Counted from the first letter of the stretch, positions 16,944 to 26,652 are shown. The stretch is 64,000 nucleotides of DNA from CAZUWH01 sp964624075 (GCA_964624075.1 CAZUWH010000003.1:1-64000), one strand, 5' to 3'. Notes: generated by a model not told the origin, from the letters alone. Numbers and translations are program-made.

Positions 16944-17663
16944 ATGCATCGCTTTGCCAATCCGGCCCGCTTCCTGCGATTCGCCACTGCTGTTCTGCCA
17001 TGGAGTGGCAGCGTGACCATCCTGCTGCTGGTCACGGGAATCGTCTGGGGGCTTGTCTTCTCGCCGGCGGACTATCAGCAGGGCGAGACGGTGCGAATCC
17101 TGTACATCCATGTGCCGGCGGCATGGATGGGCCTGTTCACCTACACGGCAATGGCGGTGGCGAGCGCGGTCGGCCTGATCTGGAAGCATCCGCTGGCCGA
17201 TCTGGTCGCCAGGGCTTCATCGCCCGTGGGTGCAGCCTTCACGTTCATCTGTCTCGTGACCGGTGCCTTATGGGGCAAGCCCATGTGGGGAGCTTATTGG
17301 GTGTGGGATGCCCGGCTGACGTCGATGCTGATTCTCCTGTTTCTCTACCTCGGCCATATGGCGCTGGTGCATGCTTTCGATGATCCTGGGCGTGGCGCCA
17401 GGGCGGGAGCCATTCTGGCGCTGGTCGGGTTCGTCAATGTACCCATCATCAAGTTCTCGGTCGATTGGTGGAACACCCTGCACCAGCCAGCCAGCGTTAC
17501 CCGGGTAGGCCTGCCTGCTATTGCAACGGAAATGCTGTGGCCGCTTCTGGTCATGGGCGTGGCCTTCAAGCTTTATTATGTTACTCTACTTCTAGTGCGG
17601 GTGCGGACTGGAATCGCCGCAGCCAAGGGGCGCGCCATCCATATGGCGCAGATACATGGTTAG
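16944..17663 (+). CDS. ccmC: Heme exporter/handling protein CcmC
   Basis: Integral membrane protein that loads heme onto CcmE in system I cytochrome c maturation. The 239-residue product from the ATG at 16944 (MHRFANPARFL) has six predicted membrane helices. It carries the periplasmic tryptophan-rich heme-binding motif WGAYWVWDARLTS near residue 115, plus flanking histidines in IHVPAAWMG (near 55) and LHQPAS (near 178). First intact gene of the ccm operon; ccmA and ccmB, often just upstream, are absent here. Confidence 0.95.
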   Translation: MHRFANPARFLRFATAVLPWSGSVTILLLVTGIVWGLVFSPADYQQGETVRILYIHVPAAWMGLFTYTAMAVASAVGLIWKHPLADLVARASSPVGAAFTFICLVTGALWGKPMWGAYWVWDARLTSMLILLFLYLGHMALVHAFDDPGRGARAGAILALVGFVNVPIIKFSVDWWNTLHQPASVTRVGLPAIATEMLWPLLVMGVAFKLYYVTLLLVRVRTGIAAAKGRAIHMAQIHG

Positions 17664-17755
17664 GAGGCGACTTCCGGTTTCCGGACTTTGCAGGAAAGAG
17701 CCCGCGGCTGTTCTTAGGGGATCGGGACGGGGAAAGGATCGAGGGAAGCTAAGGA

Positions 17756-17977
17756 ATGGCTGCTTTCTGGGCCATGGGTGGATACGGGCTGTTCGTTTGG
17801 TCGGCCTATGCGGTGGGAATCGGGATTCTGGTGGGGCTGGCGGTTGTCAGCGTGCGGGCCATGACCGCCCGCGAGGCAGAACTGGAAAGACTGCAAGCCG
17901 CCTGGGGTGACCGGCGGAGCGTGGCCCGCAATACTTCGCACTGGCTTAAGGAAGGAAAAGCCCCCTATGACCCGTAA
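17756..17977 (+). CDS. ccmD: Heme exporter protein CcmD
   Basis: 73-residue protein with one membrane helix (about residues 8-32) followed by a charged coiled segment (AREAELERLQAAW), typical of CcmD, which releases holo-CcmE from the CcmABC complex. Sequence conservation in this family is low, so the call leans on size, topology and position between ccmC (92 bases before) and ccmE (11-base overlap). Confidence 0.85.
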   Translation: MAAFWAMGGYGLFVWSAYAVGIGILVGLAVVSVRAMTAREAELERLQAAWGDRRSVARNTSHWLKEGKAPYDP

Positions 17978-18470
17978 GAAACGGCGTCTGGCGTGGGTGG
18001 TATCCGGTCTGTTGGCCCTGGGAATGGCGGTTGGTCTTGTCCTGCTCGCGGTCCGCGACTCGGTCGTATTCTTCTTTTCCCCAAGTGAGCTGGCGGAACG
18101 GCCGATCGCGCTCGACCGGCGTTTGCGCATTGGTGGACTGGTCGCCACGGGCAGTGTGCGGAAAGAGGGCCGACTGGTGCACTTCGTCGTCACCGACATG
18201 GCCCACGACATTCCCGTCGTCTTCACCGGCATTCTGCCTGATCTCTTCCGCGAAGGCCAGGGGGTCGTGGCGGAAGGAAGGCTTGGCGCCGATGGTGTGT
18301 TCCAGGCTTCCGAGGTCCTTGCCAAGCATGATGAGACCTACATGCCTCGCGAGGTGGCAGATACCTTGAAAAAAGCTGGCCAGTGGCAGGAGAACCCTGC
18401 CAGGCAGGGGGAGAAGACAGGGGAGTCCGATGCCGGAGTCGAACAGCCCGCGATGACGGAACGCCCATGA
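17967..18470 (+). CDS. ccmE: Cytochrome c maturation heme chaperone CcmE
   Basis: Periplasmic, membrane-anchored heme chaperone of 167 residues. It has a signal-anchor helix at about residues 8-30, an OB-fold (RLRIGGLVATGSV, then VPVVFTGILPDLFREGQGVV) and the heme-attachment motif KHDETY near residue 125, where the histidine binds heme covalently. The C-terminal tail is flexible and charged. Start ATG at 17967 overlaps ccmD; the stop overlaps the ccmF start (ATGA). Confidence 0.95.
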   Translation: MTRKKRRLAWVVSGLLALGMAVGLVLLAVRDSVVFFFSPSELAERPIALDRRLRIGGLVATGSVRKEGRLVHFVVTDMAHDIPVVFTGILPDLFREGQGVVAEGRLGADGVFQASEVLAKHDETYMPREVADTLKKAGQWQENPARQGEKTGESDAGVEQPAMTERP

Positions 18471-20422
18471 CGGTTGAACTTGGTCATTTCGCCCTTATTC
18501 TAGCCCTCCTGGTCGCCGTGGTACAGGCGGTTGTCCCCCTGCTGGGCGCGCAGCGTGGCGAGACAGGCTGGATGGCAGTGGCCGGCCCCGCTGCAATGGT
18601 GCAGTTCGTTCTGGTTGTCATGGCCTTCGGCGCACTGGTCCATGCTTACGTTGAATCCGACTTCTCCGTCTACACGGTGGTTGCCAATTCCCATACCGCC
18701 AAACCGCTTCTGTACAAAATCGCCGGTGTATGGGGGAACCATGAAGGGTCGCTGGTCCTGTGGGTGATGATCCTGTCGGTGTTCGGGGTGATGCTGGCCG
18801 TGACGGGCCGCAATCTTCCACCCGCCTTGCGAGCTCGCGTACTATCTGTACAGGCAATGGTAGCAGTCGGTTTCCTCCTGTTCATCCTGCTCACCTCCAA
18901 TCCCTTCCGACGTCTGAATCCGCCGGCTGTGGAAGGGCAGGGCCTCAATCCGCTTTTGCAGGATCCGGGACTCGCCTTTCATCCGCCGCTGCTGTATCTG
19001 GGGTATGTCGGCTTTTCGATGGCGTTTTCTTTTGCTATCGCCGCTCTGATCGAGGGACGGGTTGATCCGGCCTGGGCGCGCTGGGTGCGGCCATGGACCC
19101 TGGCAGCGTGGATTTTCCTGACGCTTGGTGTCGCACTTGGAAGCTGGTGGGCCTATTACGAATTGGGCTGGGGCGGCTGGTGGTACTGGGATCCGGTCGA
19201 GAATGCTGCCTTCATCCCCTGGCTGGCCGGAACCGCTCTGTTGCATGCGGCGCTCGTCGTGGAAAAGCGCGACGGCTTGAAGAAATGGACCATTCTGCTT
19301 GCCATTATCACTTTTTCCTTGAGTCTACTCGGCACCTTTCTCGTCCGTTCTGGCATTCTCACGTCGGTGCATGCCTTTGCTGCCGATCCGGCCCGAGGCG
19401 TGTTTGTGCTAGCCCTGCTTGTGGTGACAGGAGGGGCATCGCTTCTGCTGTTTGCCGTGCGGGCACCGGGCTTGCAGGGCGGTGGTCTGTTTGCCGCCGT
19501 GTCACGCGAAGGCGGCCTTTTGTTCAACACGGCTCTCTTAGCAGTGGCAGCAGCCACCGTGCTTTTGGGAACACTTTACCCCCTGCTGGCCGAGGCCCTT
19601 GGCATCGGCAAACTGTCGGTCGGCGCGCCGTTCTTCAATCGCACCTTCGTGCCGCTGATGGTGCCGCTGCTCGTGGTCATGGCCATCGGTCCGTTGCTGG
19701 CGTGGAAGCGTGGCGATGGGAGGCGTGCGTTGCGCCGGTTGTGGCCAGCCATGGTGGTGGCGGGTCTAGTCGCTGGTGTGACCGCTGCCGAAGGCGCTGC
19801 CCTGGCCGTGGGCATGGGGATGGCGGCATGGCTGGGCATGGCAACCTTGATAGAACTGGCAGAACGTATTCTCCTTTTCCGGGCGCCTCTGTCCGAATCA
19901 CTGCACCGGGCGCTGCATCTGCCGCGGGCGGCTTATGGCATGACTTTGTCACATGTCGGTGTGGCCGTGCTGATAGCGGGCATCGCTGGGGTGACGGGGT
20001 GGGAGGCGGAGAAGGTCCTTGTCCTGCGCACCGGGGACTCTGCCGAACTCAAGGGCTATGTCTTCACCCTGACGGGTCTGGAGACCATTGCCGGCCCCAA
20101 CTATCAGGCCGAGCGCGGAATGATTATCGTGCATGATGACGATGGGCGGTTCGTGACAACGCTCTACCCCGAACGACGCCAGTATACCCATCCGCCTCAG
20201 CCGACCACGGAAGCTGCAATCCATACAACCGGTCTGGTTGATCTTTATGTTGCCATGGGTGAGCAGGACGAGGAGGGGGGGGTGGTCGTGCGTCTTTATT
20301 ACAAGCCGTTTATCCCATGGTTGTGGTATGGCGCCGGGTTGATGGTGCTGGGGGGCATCGTTTCGCTGGCCGACCGTCGCCATCGCGTGGGAGCACCCAA
20401 CCGCCCGTCCAGGAGGATGTGA
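18467..20422 (+). CDS. ccmF: Cytochrome c heme lyase subunit CcmF
   Basis: Large polytopic membrane protein (651 residues, about 15 helices) that, with CcmH and CcmI, ligates heme to apocytochrome c. Conserved features: HTAKPLLYKIAGVWGNHEGS near residue 75, the tryptophan-rich WWAYYELGWGGWWYWDPVEN near 228 with the following heme-ligand histidine region, and the C-terminal periplasmic domain before the last helix. The start is set at the ATG at 18467, overlapping the ccmE stop by four bases. Confidence 0.96.
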   Translation: MTVELGHFALILALLVAVVQAVVPLLGAQRGETGWMAVAGPAAMVQFVLVVMAFGALVHAYVESDFSVYTVVANSHTAKPLLYKIAGVWGNHEGSLVLWVMILSVFGVMLAVTGRNLPPALRARVLSVQAMVAVGFLLFILLTSNPFRRLNPPAVEGQGLNPLLQDPGLAFHPPLLYLGYVGFSMAFSFAIAALIEGRVDPAWARWVRPWTLAAWIFLTLGVALGSWWAYYELGWGGWWYWDPVENAAFIPWLAGTALLHAALVVEKRDGLKKWTILLAIITFSLSLLGTFLVRSGILTSVHAFAADPARGVFVLALLVVTGGASLLLFAVRAPGLQGGGLFAAVSREGGLLFNTALLAVAAATVLLGTLYPLLAEALGIGKLSVGAPFFNRTFVPLMVPLLVVMAIGPLLAWKRGDGRRALRRLWPAMVVAGLVAGVTAAEGAALAVGMGMAAWLGMATLIELAERILLFRAPLSESLHRALHLPRAAYGMTLSHVGVAVLIAGIAGVTGWEAEKVLVLRTGDSAELKGYVFTLTGLETIAGPNYQAERGMIIVHDDDGRFVTTLYPERRQYTHPPQPTTEAAIHTTGLVDLYVAMGEQDEEGGVVVRLYYKPFIPWLWYGAGLMVLGGIVSLADRRHRVGAPNRPSRRM

Positions 20423-20974
20423 GTGTCTGCCATGCGCCCTGTCATCGTCCTGCCTCTGGTCGTGTTCCTAGGCCTGGTCGCGGTGTTCATGGTGCGGCTG
20501 ATCGCGATCGGGGAGGGGGAGACACCCAACCGCGTCCCCTCGGTTCTGATCAATCGTCCGGTGCCATCGTTTGTCCTGCCGGCCCTGCCGGGCCGGGGAC
20601 GGGCATTGCACAGCGAAAATCTGAAGGGGGTGAGTATCGTCAACATCTTCGGATCATGGTGCGTGGCCTGCATGGCTGAACATCCCTTTCTGATGAAGAT
20701 CAAGGACCTAGTCCCCGTTCATGGTATTGACTGGCGTGATGATCCCGAGAAGGGAGCGGCGTGGCTACGCCGCCAGGGCGACCCCTACGACCGGGTCGGG
20801 GTGGATTCAGACAGTCGGGTGGCGATTGACTTCGGGGTGACCGGGGCACCGGAGACGTTCGTCATCGATGCCGAAGGGGTGATCCGCTCCAAGCACATCG
20901 GTTCCCTCACGCCTGAAGTCTGGGAGAAGACCCTTCACCCTTTAATCGAGCGATTGCGACGGGAGAAGCCATGA
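20423..20974 (+). CDS. ccmG: Thiol:disulfide interchange protein DsbE/CcmG
   Basis: Membrane-tethered periplasmic thioredoxin of 183 residues that reduces the apocytochrome c CXXCH cysteines. It has an N-terminal anchor helix (residues 5-27), redox motif WCVACMAEHP near residue 80, and the cis-proline region GVTGAPETFVID near 138. The start is GTG at 20423, immediately after the ccmF stop, supported by AGGAGG at 20411-20416; the ATG at 20432 is an alternative. Confidence 0.94.
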   Translation: MSAMRPVIVLPLVVFLGLVAVFMVRLIAIGEGETPNRVPSVLINRPVPSFVLPALPGRGRALHSENLKGVSIVNIFGSWCVACMAEHPFLMKIKDLVPVHGIDWRDDPEKGAAWLRRQGDPYDRVGVDSDSRVAIDFGVTGAPETFVIDAEGVIRSKHIGSLTPEVWEKTLHPLIERLRREKP

Positions 20975-21498
20975 CATCACGAAGGGGGCGGGAATGGCTT
21001 TCCCCGGTCGCTGGCATTGGTGCCGCGGTTTTGTTCTGCGGCCTGGTCTCGGGCGTGGCCTGGCCGGCGCGGGCGGTTGAGCCGGCCGAGATGCTCGCCG
21101 ATCCGGATCTGGAAACCCGGGCCCGGGCTGTCAGTCAGCAGTTGCGCTGTGTGGTGTGTCAGAACCAGTCCATTGATGACTCCAATGCCGAGCTGGCCCG
21201 CGACATGCGGGTGCTGGTGCGGGAGCGGATCGTGGCTGGGGACACAGATGCGGACGTCATCTGGTTCCTGGTTGAGCGCTATGGCGACTTCGTGACCTTG
21301 AAGCCACCGTTCAAGTTCGCCACGGGACTACTATGGCTGGGGCCTCTCTTGTTCCTCCTGCTGGCCGCGGGCATGATGTGGCGGCTCCTGGCGCGTAGCC
21401 GCGGGTGTATGAATGAGGGCGGACCGCCCTTGTCGGATGATGAGCGTCGTCGTTTGCGCACCCTGATGCAGGAGGGGGGAGGCACGAATGAATGGTGA
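20971..21498 (+). CDS. ccmH: Cytochrome c maturation protein CcmH
   Basis: 175-residue periplasmic thiol oxidoreductase with a signal peptide (about residues 1-35), the redox motif LRCVVCQNQS near residue 60, a helical domain and a C-terminal membrane helix (about 118-140). It holds apocytochrome c for heme attachment. Overlaps ccmG by four bases and ccmI by 11 bases. Confidence 0.95.
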   Translation: MTSRRGREWLSPVAGIGAAVLFCGLVSGVAWPARAVEPAEMLADPDLETRARAVSQQLRCVVCQNQSIDDSNAELARDMRVLVRERIVAGDTDADVIWFLVERYGDFVTLKPPFKFATGLLWLGPLLFLLLAAGMMWRLLARSRGCMNEGGPPLSDDERRRLRTLMQEGGGTNEW

Positions 21499-22354
21499 TC
21501 TTCTGCTCGGGGCAGTGCCTCTGCTGGTTCTGACTGTGACGGTGCTGGTGATTTCCTTGGTGCGCCGGCAATCGCCGGGAAAGGAAGGCAACCACGCGCT
21601 TGCGATCTACAGGGATCAGCTTGCCGAAATAGAGCGTGACGTGAGTCGTGGTCTGCTGACGGTAGAACAGGCTGAAGGCACCCGGATCGAAATCCAGCGT
21701 CGCCTGTTGCGGGCGGCGGCTGATAGTACGGCCAGGGATAGTATGATCCGCGTGGGAAGGGGGTCTTTCGGGGCGGTGGCCTTGGTCGGTGTTGGCGTAC
21801 CGGTGGGGGCGGTCGGGCTCTATCTGCTTCTGGGATCCCCCGCGCTGCCCGATCAGACGGTTGCCGTGGTTGCAACCCAGGTACAGGCAGTGGAACATCT
21901 GGTCGATGAACTGGCCCGGCACATGGAAGCAACCCCGGAACGGATCGAGGGCTGGCTACTGCTGGCACGTTCGCAGCGGCAGATTGGACGCTACGCTGCG
22001 GCGGCACAGTCATTCCGCATGGCGATCGAACAAGGTGCCGAGGATTTCGATACCCTAGCCAGTTATGGTGAGATGCTGGTACGGAGTCGGGGCGGACAAG
22101 TACCGCCCAAGGCGGAGGAAATCTTCCACCGCGCCTATCGGGCTGAACCCAACGATCCGCGGGCTGCCTTCTATCTGGGGATGGTAGCCTGGCAGGCAGG
22201 CGATTCCCGCCGGGCCATCGCTCTCTGGCGGGGGCTGGAGGCGCGGTCACTGCCGGAAGCACCCTGGCTTGACACGCTGCACAGCTACATGGCGACCGTT
22301 GCTGAACAGGCTAACCTTGATCCGACCGCCATTGCGCCACTATCACCAGAGTAG
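21488..22354 (+). CDS. ccmI: Cytochrome c maturation protein CcmI
   Basis: 288 residues. The N-terminal part has two membrane helices (about 5-25 and 95-113) flanking a cytoplasmic heptad-rich loop (LAIYRDQLAEIERDVSRGLL). The periplasmic part holds TPR repeats (LLARSQRQIGRYAAAAQSFR, later AFYLGMVAWQAGD) that bind the C-terminus of apocytochrome c. Last gene of the ccm operon. Confidence 0.9.
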   Translation: MNGDLLLGAVPLLVLTVTVLVISLVRRQSPGKEGNHALAIYRDQLAEIERDVSRGLLTVEQAEGTRIEIQRRLLRAAADSTARDSMIRVGRGSFGAVALVGVGVPVGAVGLYLLLGSPALPDQTVAVVATQVQAVEHLVDELARHMEATPERIEGWLLLARSQRQIGRYAAAAQSFRMAIEQGAEDFDTLASYGEMLVRSRGGQVPPKAEEIFHRAYRAEPNDPRAAFYLGMVAWQAGDSRRAIALWRGLEARSLPEAPWLDTLHSYMATVAEQANLDPTAIAPLSPE

Positions 22355-22422
22355 ATGAGGGACGTGGAAAGGGCCTGTCGTTGTCGGGTTACCCTCCGGT
22401 ACGGAATCAGGTCTCCCAGCGG

Positions 22423-23394
22423 CTATGACTCATCCAGCAGAGCGCTCAGCCCGAGAAAGGCAGGGTAGGGGTGGGTGATGACATAGGTCGGAACCTGGGC
22501 ATTGTAGGCACGGAAGCGGCCCTTGTCCTCGAATCGCGTCCGGAACGACGAAGCGGGCACCATCGTGATCAGCCGGGGCACGATACCGCCGGCGATATAG
22601 ACACCTCCCCGTGCTCCTGTGGTCAGGGCCAGGTTGCCGGCTATGGCGCCAAGCATGGCTAGAAACATGTGCACTGTTTCGACACACGAGGCATCCGTTC
22701 CCGCCAGGGCATGCTCCGTTACGATAGCCGGCTCCAGCGATAAATCGCAAGCCGTTCCCTTCGCTTTCGCCAGGGCCGCATGCAGATTAATGAGACCGGG
22801 ACCGGACAGGATTCGCTCTGCCGAAACGTGACCGAAACGTCGCCGCAAAAGAGCCAAGATTGTGCTCTCGCGCTCATCGGCAGCCGCCATGGTGACATGG
22901 CCTCCTTCAGTCGGCACGGCCCGCCACCGGCCCCCTTCCGGCATCAGCAAGGCCACGCCGAGACCGGTCCCCGCCCCCAGAACGGCAATCGGGGTATTTA
23001 CCACCGGCGCGCCCTCTCCCACCTGCAAACGATGTCCGGGGGTAAGACGTGGCACACATCGGGCCACGGCCTCGAAATCATTGATGACTTCCAGGCGATC
23101 CAGGCCCAGCTCCTGGCGAATCCTCGTGACAGAAAACTGCCAGGGATGATTAGTCATTGTGATGACATCACCCGCGATAGGAGAGGCCACGGCGAAGGCA
23201 CCCACGGTCGGCCGCGGTTCCGGTTGCATGCCAGCCAGATAGGCCTTTGCCGCCTCGACCGGGCCGGGGAAATCTGCACAAGGCAGGCTGCATCCGCCAT
23301 GAGCCTCTCCCCCTGGATGGCACAGGGCAAAGCGCGCATTGGTTCCGCCGATATCGGCAACCAATCCTGTCCCTGCGGAAACTGACGCAGCCAT
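22423..23394 (-). CDS. glk: Glucokinase
   Basis: ATP-dependent phosphorylation of glucose to glucose 6-phosphate. The 323 residues match the bacterial Glk family: phosphate-1 motif LVADIGGTNARFAL near residue 12, sugar-binding VINDFEAVA near 102, the AVLGAGTGLGVALL phosphate-2 motif near 138, and a C-terminal adenosine motif GVYIAGGIVPRL. Converges with ccmI. It links to the glycogen genes further along the window, since glycogen breakdown feeds the same pool. Confidence 0.94.
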   Translation of the reverse strand: MAASVSAGTGLVADIGGTNARFALCHPGGEAHGGCSLPCADFPGPVEAAKAYLAGMQPEPRPTVGAFAVASPIAGDVITMTNHPWQFSVTRIRQELGLDRLEVINDFEAVARCVPRLTPGHRLQVGEGAPVVNTPIAVLGAGTGLGVALLMPEGGRWRAVPTEGGHVTMAAADERESTILALLRRRFGHVSAERILSGPGLINLHAALAKAKGTACDLSLEPAIVTEHALAGTDASCVETVHMFLAMLGAIAGNLALTTGARGGVYIAGGIVPRLITMVPASSFRTRFEDKGRFRAYNAQVPTYVITHPYPAFLGLSALLDES

Positions 23395-23430
23395 GATGGA
23401 GACTCCGGTATTTTTCCAGGGAGGGTGTTC

Positions 23431-23916
23431 TTAAAACGGGATCTCGTCATCAAGATCGGGCGAACGATCCCACCCTGTGCTACTGCCAGCGGCCTGGGCG
23501 CGAGGGGCAGGGGAGGTGCTGTACTCCACCGGGTCAGAGGGAGGGGGCGGTTCCATGCCGCTACCGCGACTATCGAGCAAGGTCAGTTCGCCGCGGAAAC
23601 GACCGATCACCACTTCGGTCGTGTAGCGTTCGGCTCCTGCCTGGTCTATCCATTTGCGGGTTTGCAGGGCACCTTCCAGATAAACTTTCGATCCTTTGCG
23701 CAGGTAGCGCTCAGCGATGTCGGCCAGATTGGGATTGAAGATGACCACGCGGTGCCATTCGGTTTTCTCACGTCGCTCTCCTGAGGAGCGATCCTTCCAG
23801 CTCTCCGAGGTTGCGATAGTAAACGTTACAATCTTGTTCCCGTCCTGACCGTGACGGGCTTCCGGATCGCGTCCCAGATTGCCGACGAGAATGACCTTGT
23901 TGACACTGCCTGCCAT
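23431..23916 (-). CDS. ssb: Single-stranded DNA-binding protein
   Basis: 161 residues: an N-terminal OB-fold (SVNKVILVGNLGRDPEAR at residue 4, WHRVVIF near 54, KGSKVYLEGALQTRKW near 73), a glycine/proline/serine-rich linker, and the acidic C-terminal tip DLDDEIPF through which SSB recruits repair and replication proteins. Complete and typical. Confidence 0.97.
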   Translation of the reverse strand: MAGSVNKVILVGNLGRDPEARHGQDGNKIVTFTIATSESWKDRSSGERREKTEWHRVVIFNPNLADIAERYLRKGSKVYLEGALQTRKWIDQAGAERYTTEVVIGRFRGELTLLDSRGSGMEPPPPSDPVEYSTSPAPRAQAAGSSTGWDRSPDLDDEIPF

Positions 23917-24107
23917 TGTTTTTACCCGCTATTTTGCGATGCAAAGACCTTCCGGACTGTAACGCGAACGGCATGCCAAAAAAACCCTTTTCTCCTCACG
24001 CCCCTGTGAGAAAGAGCCCCAGCCACTCTTTGTCACGGGCTGAATACCACCGATGGCAATCAGTCGGCAAGTTGCGGATAGAGGATCACTAGGATAAGCC
24101 CGCCTAT

Positions 24108-25423
24108 TTACAGGGCGACGCCACGATAAATATGGGTCGTGTGGATCGATGGGGAAGCAACGCCACGCAGATAGAACAACGCAAATCCAAAGGGCGGAGT
24201 CAGGAGGCTCGTTTGCAGGTTGATTCCGACCATCACGCCTAACCAGATCGCACTCATGTTGCCCCATGGCAAGCAGGATGGGCACTGTAATGGGCAGGAT
24301 AATGAAGATGATTTCGAAGGTGTCAAGAATGAAGCCCAGCACGAACACCAGGGCTATGGACGAAGGCCACGGCCGTAACATGCTACCTGGCAGGGACATC
24401 AGAAAATCACGCACCAGATGGCCTCCACCCATGAGACGGAACACGAGGGAGAAGACGGAAGCCCCTAAAAATATGACGAAGATCATTGAACTGATTTCAG
24501 CGGTATCCTGGACCACCTTCTGCAGCACCGACCATGACAGCCGCTGGCGCAAGATCGCGAGCAGGATGACTCCCACCGAAGCCGACTCGGTCGACGTGGC
24601 AACACCGGCCAGGATCAAACCTAGCACGGCAGTGATCAGGGCCAGCGGCGGAACCATCGCGACCAGTACCTGTTTCCAAAGAAGGTAGCACCGTTTCTCA
24701 TCACCGGCTGGCAGGGGCGGACACGATGCAGGATCTGTGGCGGATTCTATAAATACCTATAGCATGTAAAACAAGACTACATTCTACCTAGTAGAAAGGC
24801 ACCGTCGAACAGATTTTCTACTGAAACTGGATTTGGTGCGAAATTGCCCTTCGCCATCTGTGCTTCGGCATTGGCGCCCGGGAGGATGGATGTCGTCGAT
24901 GAAAACGAGAACCATGAAAGGTGGAATGATCTGGCCCAGCATGCCCGAGGCGCAAATGACGCCGCTCGCCGGCCGCGGATCATAGCCAGCCCGTATCATC
25001 CGTCGGCAGGCTCAAAAGAGGCCCATGGTCACGACCGGTGTGGCGCCGGCTACGCTGGTGGAGGCCGCAAGCAGGGCCCCCACCATCACGACCAAATACC
25101 CGAGTCTGCCACGCACGACTCAAAACAATCTTCCCATTGTTTCAATTGGTTGCCAGGCGATCTTCGAGCGTTCCAGCATCATGTCCATGAACACGAACAA
25201 CGGTACCGCCACCAGAACCTCGTTCAGCATGATTCCGATACAACGCGAAGCCAGACTCGTCAGATTGACAGCATTGAAAGTGCCAAGCGACCGGCCGATG
25301 GGGGCGAAAATCAGGGCTGTACCGGTTAAGGGAAAAAGCCACCTGGTACCCAGGCAGCAGCACGCCGGTGATGCTGAAGAACATGAACAGCGATAACACT
25401 TCACCAGTCGCAAGGCTTGTCAT
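24108..25423 (-). pseudogene. TRAP transporter large permease DctM, multiply frameshifted
   Basis: Fragments in several minus-strand frames line up in order as one DctM protein. The N-terminus at 25423 (MTSLATGEVLSLFMFF) is followed by GTALIFAPIGRSLGTFNAVN, LNEVLVAVPLFVFMDMMLE, ASGVICASGMLGQIIPP (near 24960), ALITAVLGLILAG (24640) and LGVMVGINLQTSLLTPPFGF (near 24230), ending at 24108. At least four frame changes and a large internal loss near 24700-25130 separate them. The family's substrate is a carboxylate taken up with Na+; the gene cannot function. Confidence 0.85.
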
Positions 25424-25954
25424 TGTTTACCTTTTCGTTTTGTTCATTTTCCGCCAGAGTGTGGTACGGTGGCAGCGGATGCCCCATCAGGGTCAGAAGA
25501 CTGCGTCCGGCCAGGGGGGGGGCCAGTCCCTGCCCCCCGACCAGGAAGCTGAAGACAAACAGAATAGAGAGACGGCGTGCTATCTGTATTGTGGGCCTCT
25601 TCGGCAAATGGCCTACGAGGCGGCGACATAGGTTCAGCTCCACACCATCAGAACCGTGATGTAGGGAATCAGGAAGACGATCGTGCTAATCAGATCCACC
25701 CACGCCTGCTGACGGGCCGAAGCCGGGCGGTAGAAGATATCTACCCGCACGTGGCCGTTGCGCCCCAGGATATTGCCTGCAATAGTCATAAAAACTATGG
25801 CGTGCAGCCACACATAAAGATCCTGCATCCAGACCCGGCCATAGCCGAAACCATAGCGCAACACGACAACGGCAAAGCAGACCCCGATGATTCCCAACAC
25901 CAGCCACGACACCAGACGCCCGATCCAGTTGTTGATCCTGCCAATGGTCTGCAC
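25401..25954 (-). pseudogene. TRAP transporter small permease DctQ, frameshifted
   Basis: First frame from 25954 (MQTIGRINNWIGRLVSWLVL) covers two to three helices up to 25634. The tail is in another frame (LFVFSFLVGGQGLAPPLAGR) and ends at 25401, just overlapping the start of the DctM remnant. Gene order DctQ-DctM is normal for TRAP operons; the periplasmic binding protein DctP is not found upstream. 25955-26170 holds only spurious frames. Confidence 0.8.
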
Positions 25955-26178
25955 GAAATGTCCCGTCTTTCCACCGGCTGGTCCTCCCCCATCCGTTCTG
26001 CCACGTCGTTCCAGCCCCGTTTGATCGCGCGCAGGAGCTTGGCCCTTTATACTGGCGGGCCGCCCATTTCAGACATTTCCCCCTAGCGTTCCATGGCAAG
26101 GGATGAAAGGAATGGAAAGGAAAGGAAGCATTCTGCCTTGCGGATCAGCGATTCTTATTGTGAAAATGACAGGGAAGA

Positions 26179-26202
26179 CTCCCCCTCCGATCCAAGGGGG
26201 AG
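26179..26202. repeat. Palindromic repeat with GATCCAAGG core
   Basis: CTCCCCCT (26179-26186), loop CCGATCCA, AGGGGGAG (26195-26202). The core words CCGATCCAAGG and CCCTCC/GGAGGG recur at 33090-33113, so the two are members of one family of intergenic hairpins. Confidence 0.5.
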
Positions 26203-26243
26203 GGCTTGCCATACCGAGGATTGCTGCTTGCAGATCAAGCGCC

Positions 26244-26271
26244 TTGACAGCCCTGTGCGGACGGTTATAGT
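26244..26271 (+). promoter_or_regulatory. Sigma-70 promoter of rplU
   Basis: TTGACA (26244-26249), 16-base spacer, TATAGT (26266-26271), giving a start near 26278 and a leader of about 72 bases before the rplU ATG. The position and near-consensus boxes suit a strong ribosomal-protein promoter. Confidence 0.65.
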
Positions 26272-26349
26272 GCCGCCCTTCTTGTGGAGCTGTGTGCGAC
26301 CGCCGTGAGGCTGTTGTGCATATTCTGGGTAGGAATCGTGAGCCACACC

Positions 26350-26652
26350 ATGTTTGCAGTGATCAAGACCGGCGGCAAACAGTACAGAGTCGCCAAGGAT
26401 AGTATCGTGGCCGTCGAGAAGCTCGATGGTGAACCCGGTTCAGCCGTTGCCTTTACCGAAGTGCTGATGATGGGAGAAACGGTCGGCAGGCCGGTCGTGG
26501 CCGGCGTGTCCGTAAAGGGCGAAATCCTGCGCCAGTTCAAGGATGACAAGGTCGTCGTTTTCAAGAAAAAGCGGCGTAAGAACTATCGACGCAAGAAGGG
26601 CCATCGGCAGAACCTGACACTGGTCAGGATCACTGAAATGACCGGTGGGTAG
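26350..26652 (+). CDS. rplU: 50S ribosomal protein L21
   Basis: 100-residue protein of the large subunit, starting MFAVIKTGGKQYRV at the ATG at 26350; longer readings to 26284 are non-conserved. Typical segments: RVAKDSIVAVEKL, and the basic C-terminal RNA-binding block KKKRRKNYRRKKGHRQ near residue 75. Followed after 261 bases by rpmA. Confidence 0.97.
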   Translation: MFAVIKTGGKQYRVAKDSIVAVEKLDGEPGSAVAFTEVLMMGETVGRPVVAGVSVKGEILRQFKDDKVVVFKKKRRKNYRRKKGHRQNLTLVRITEMTGG

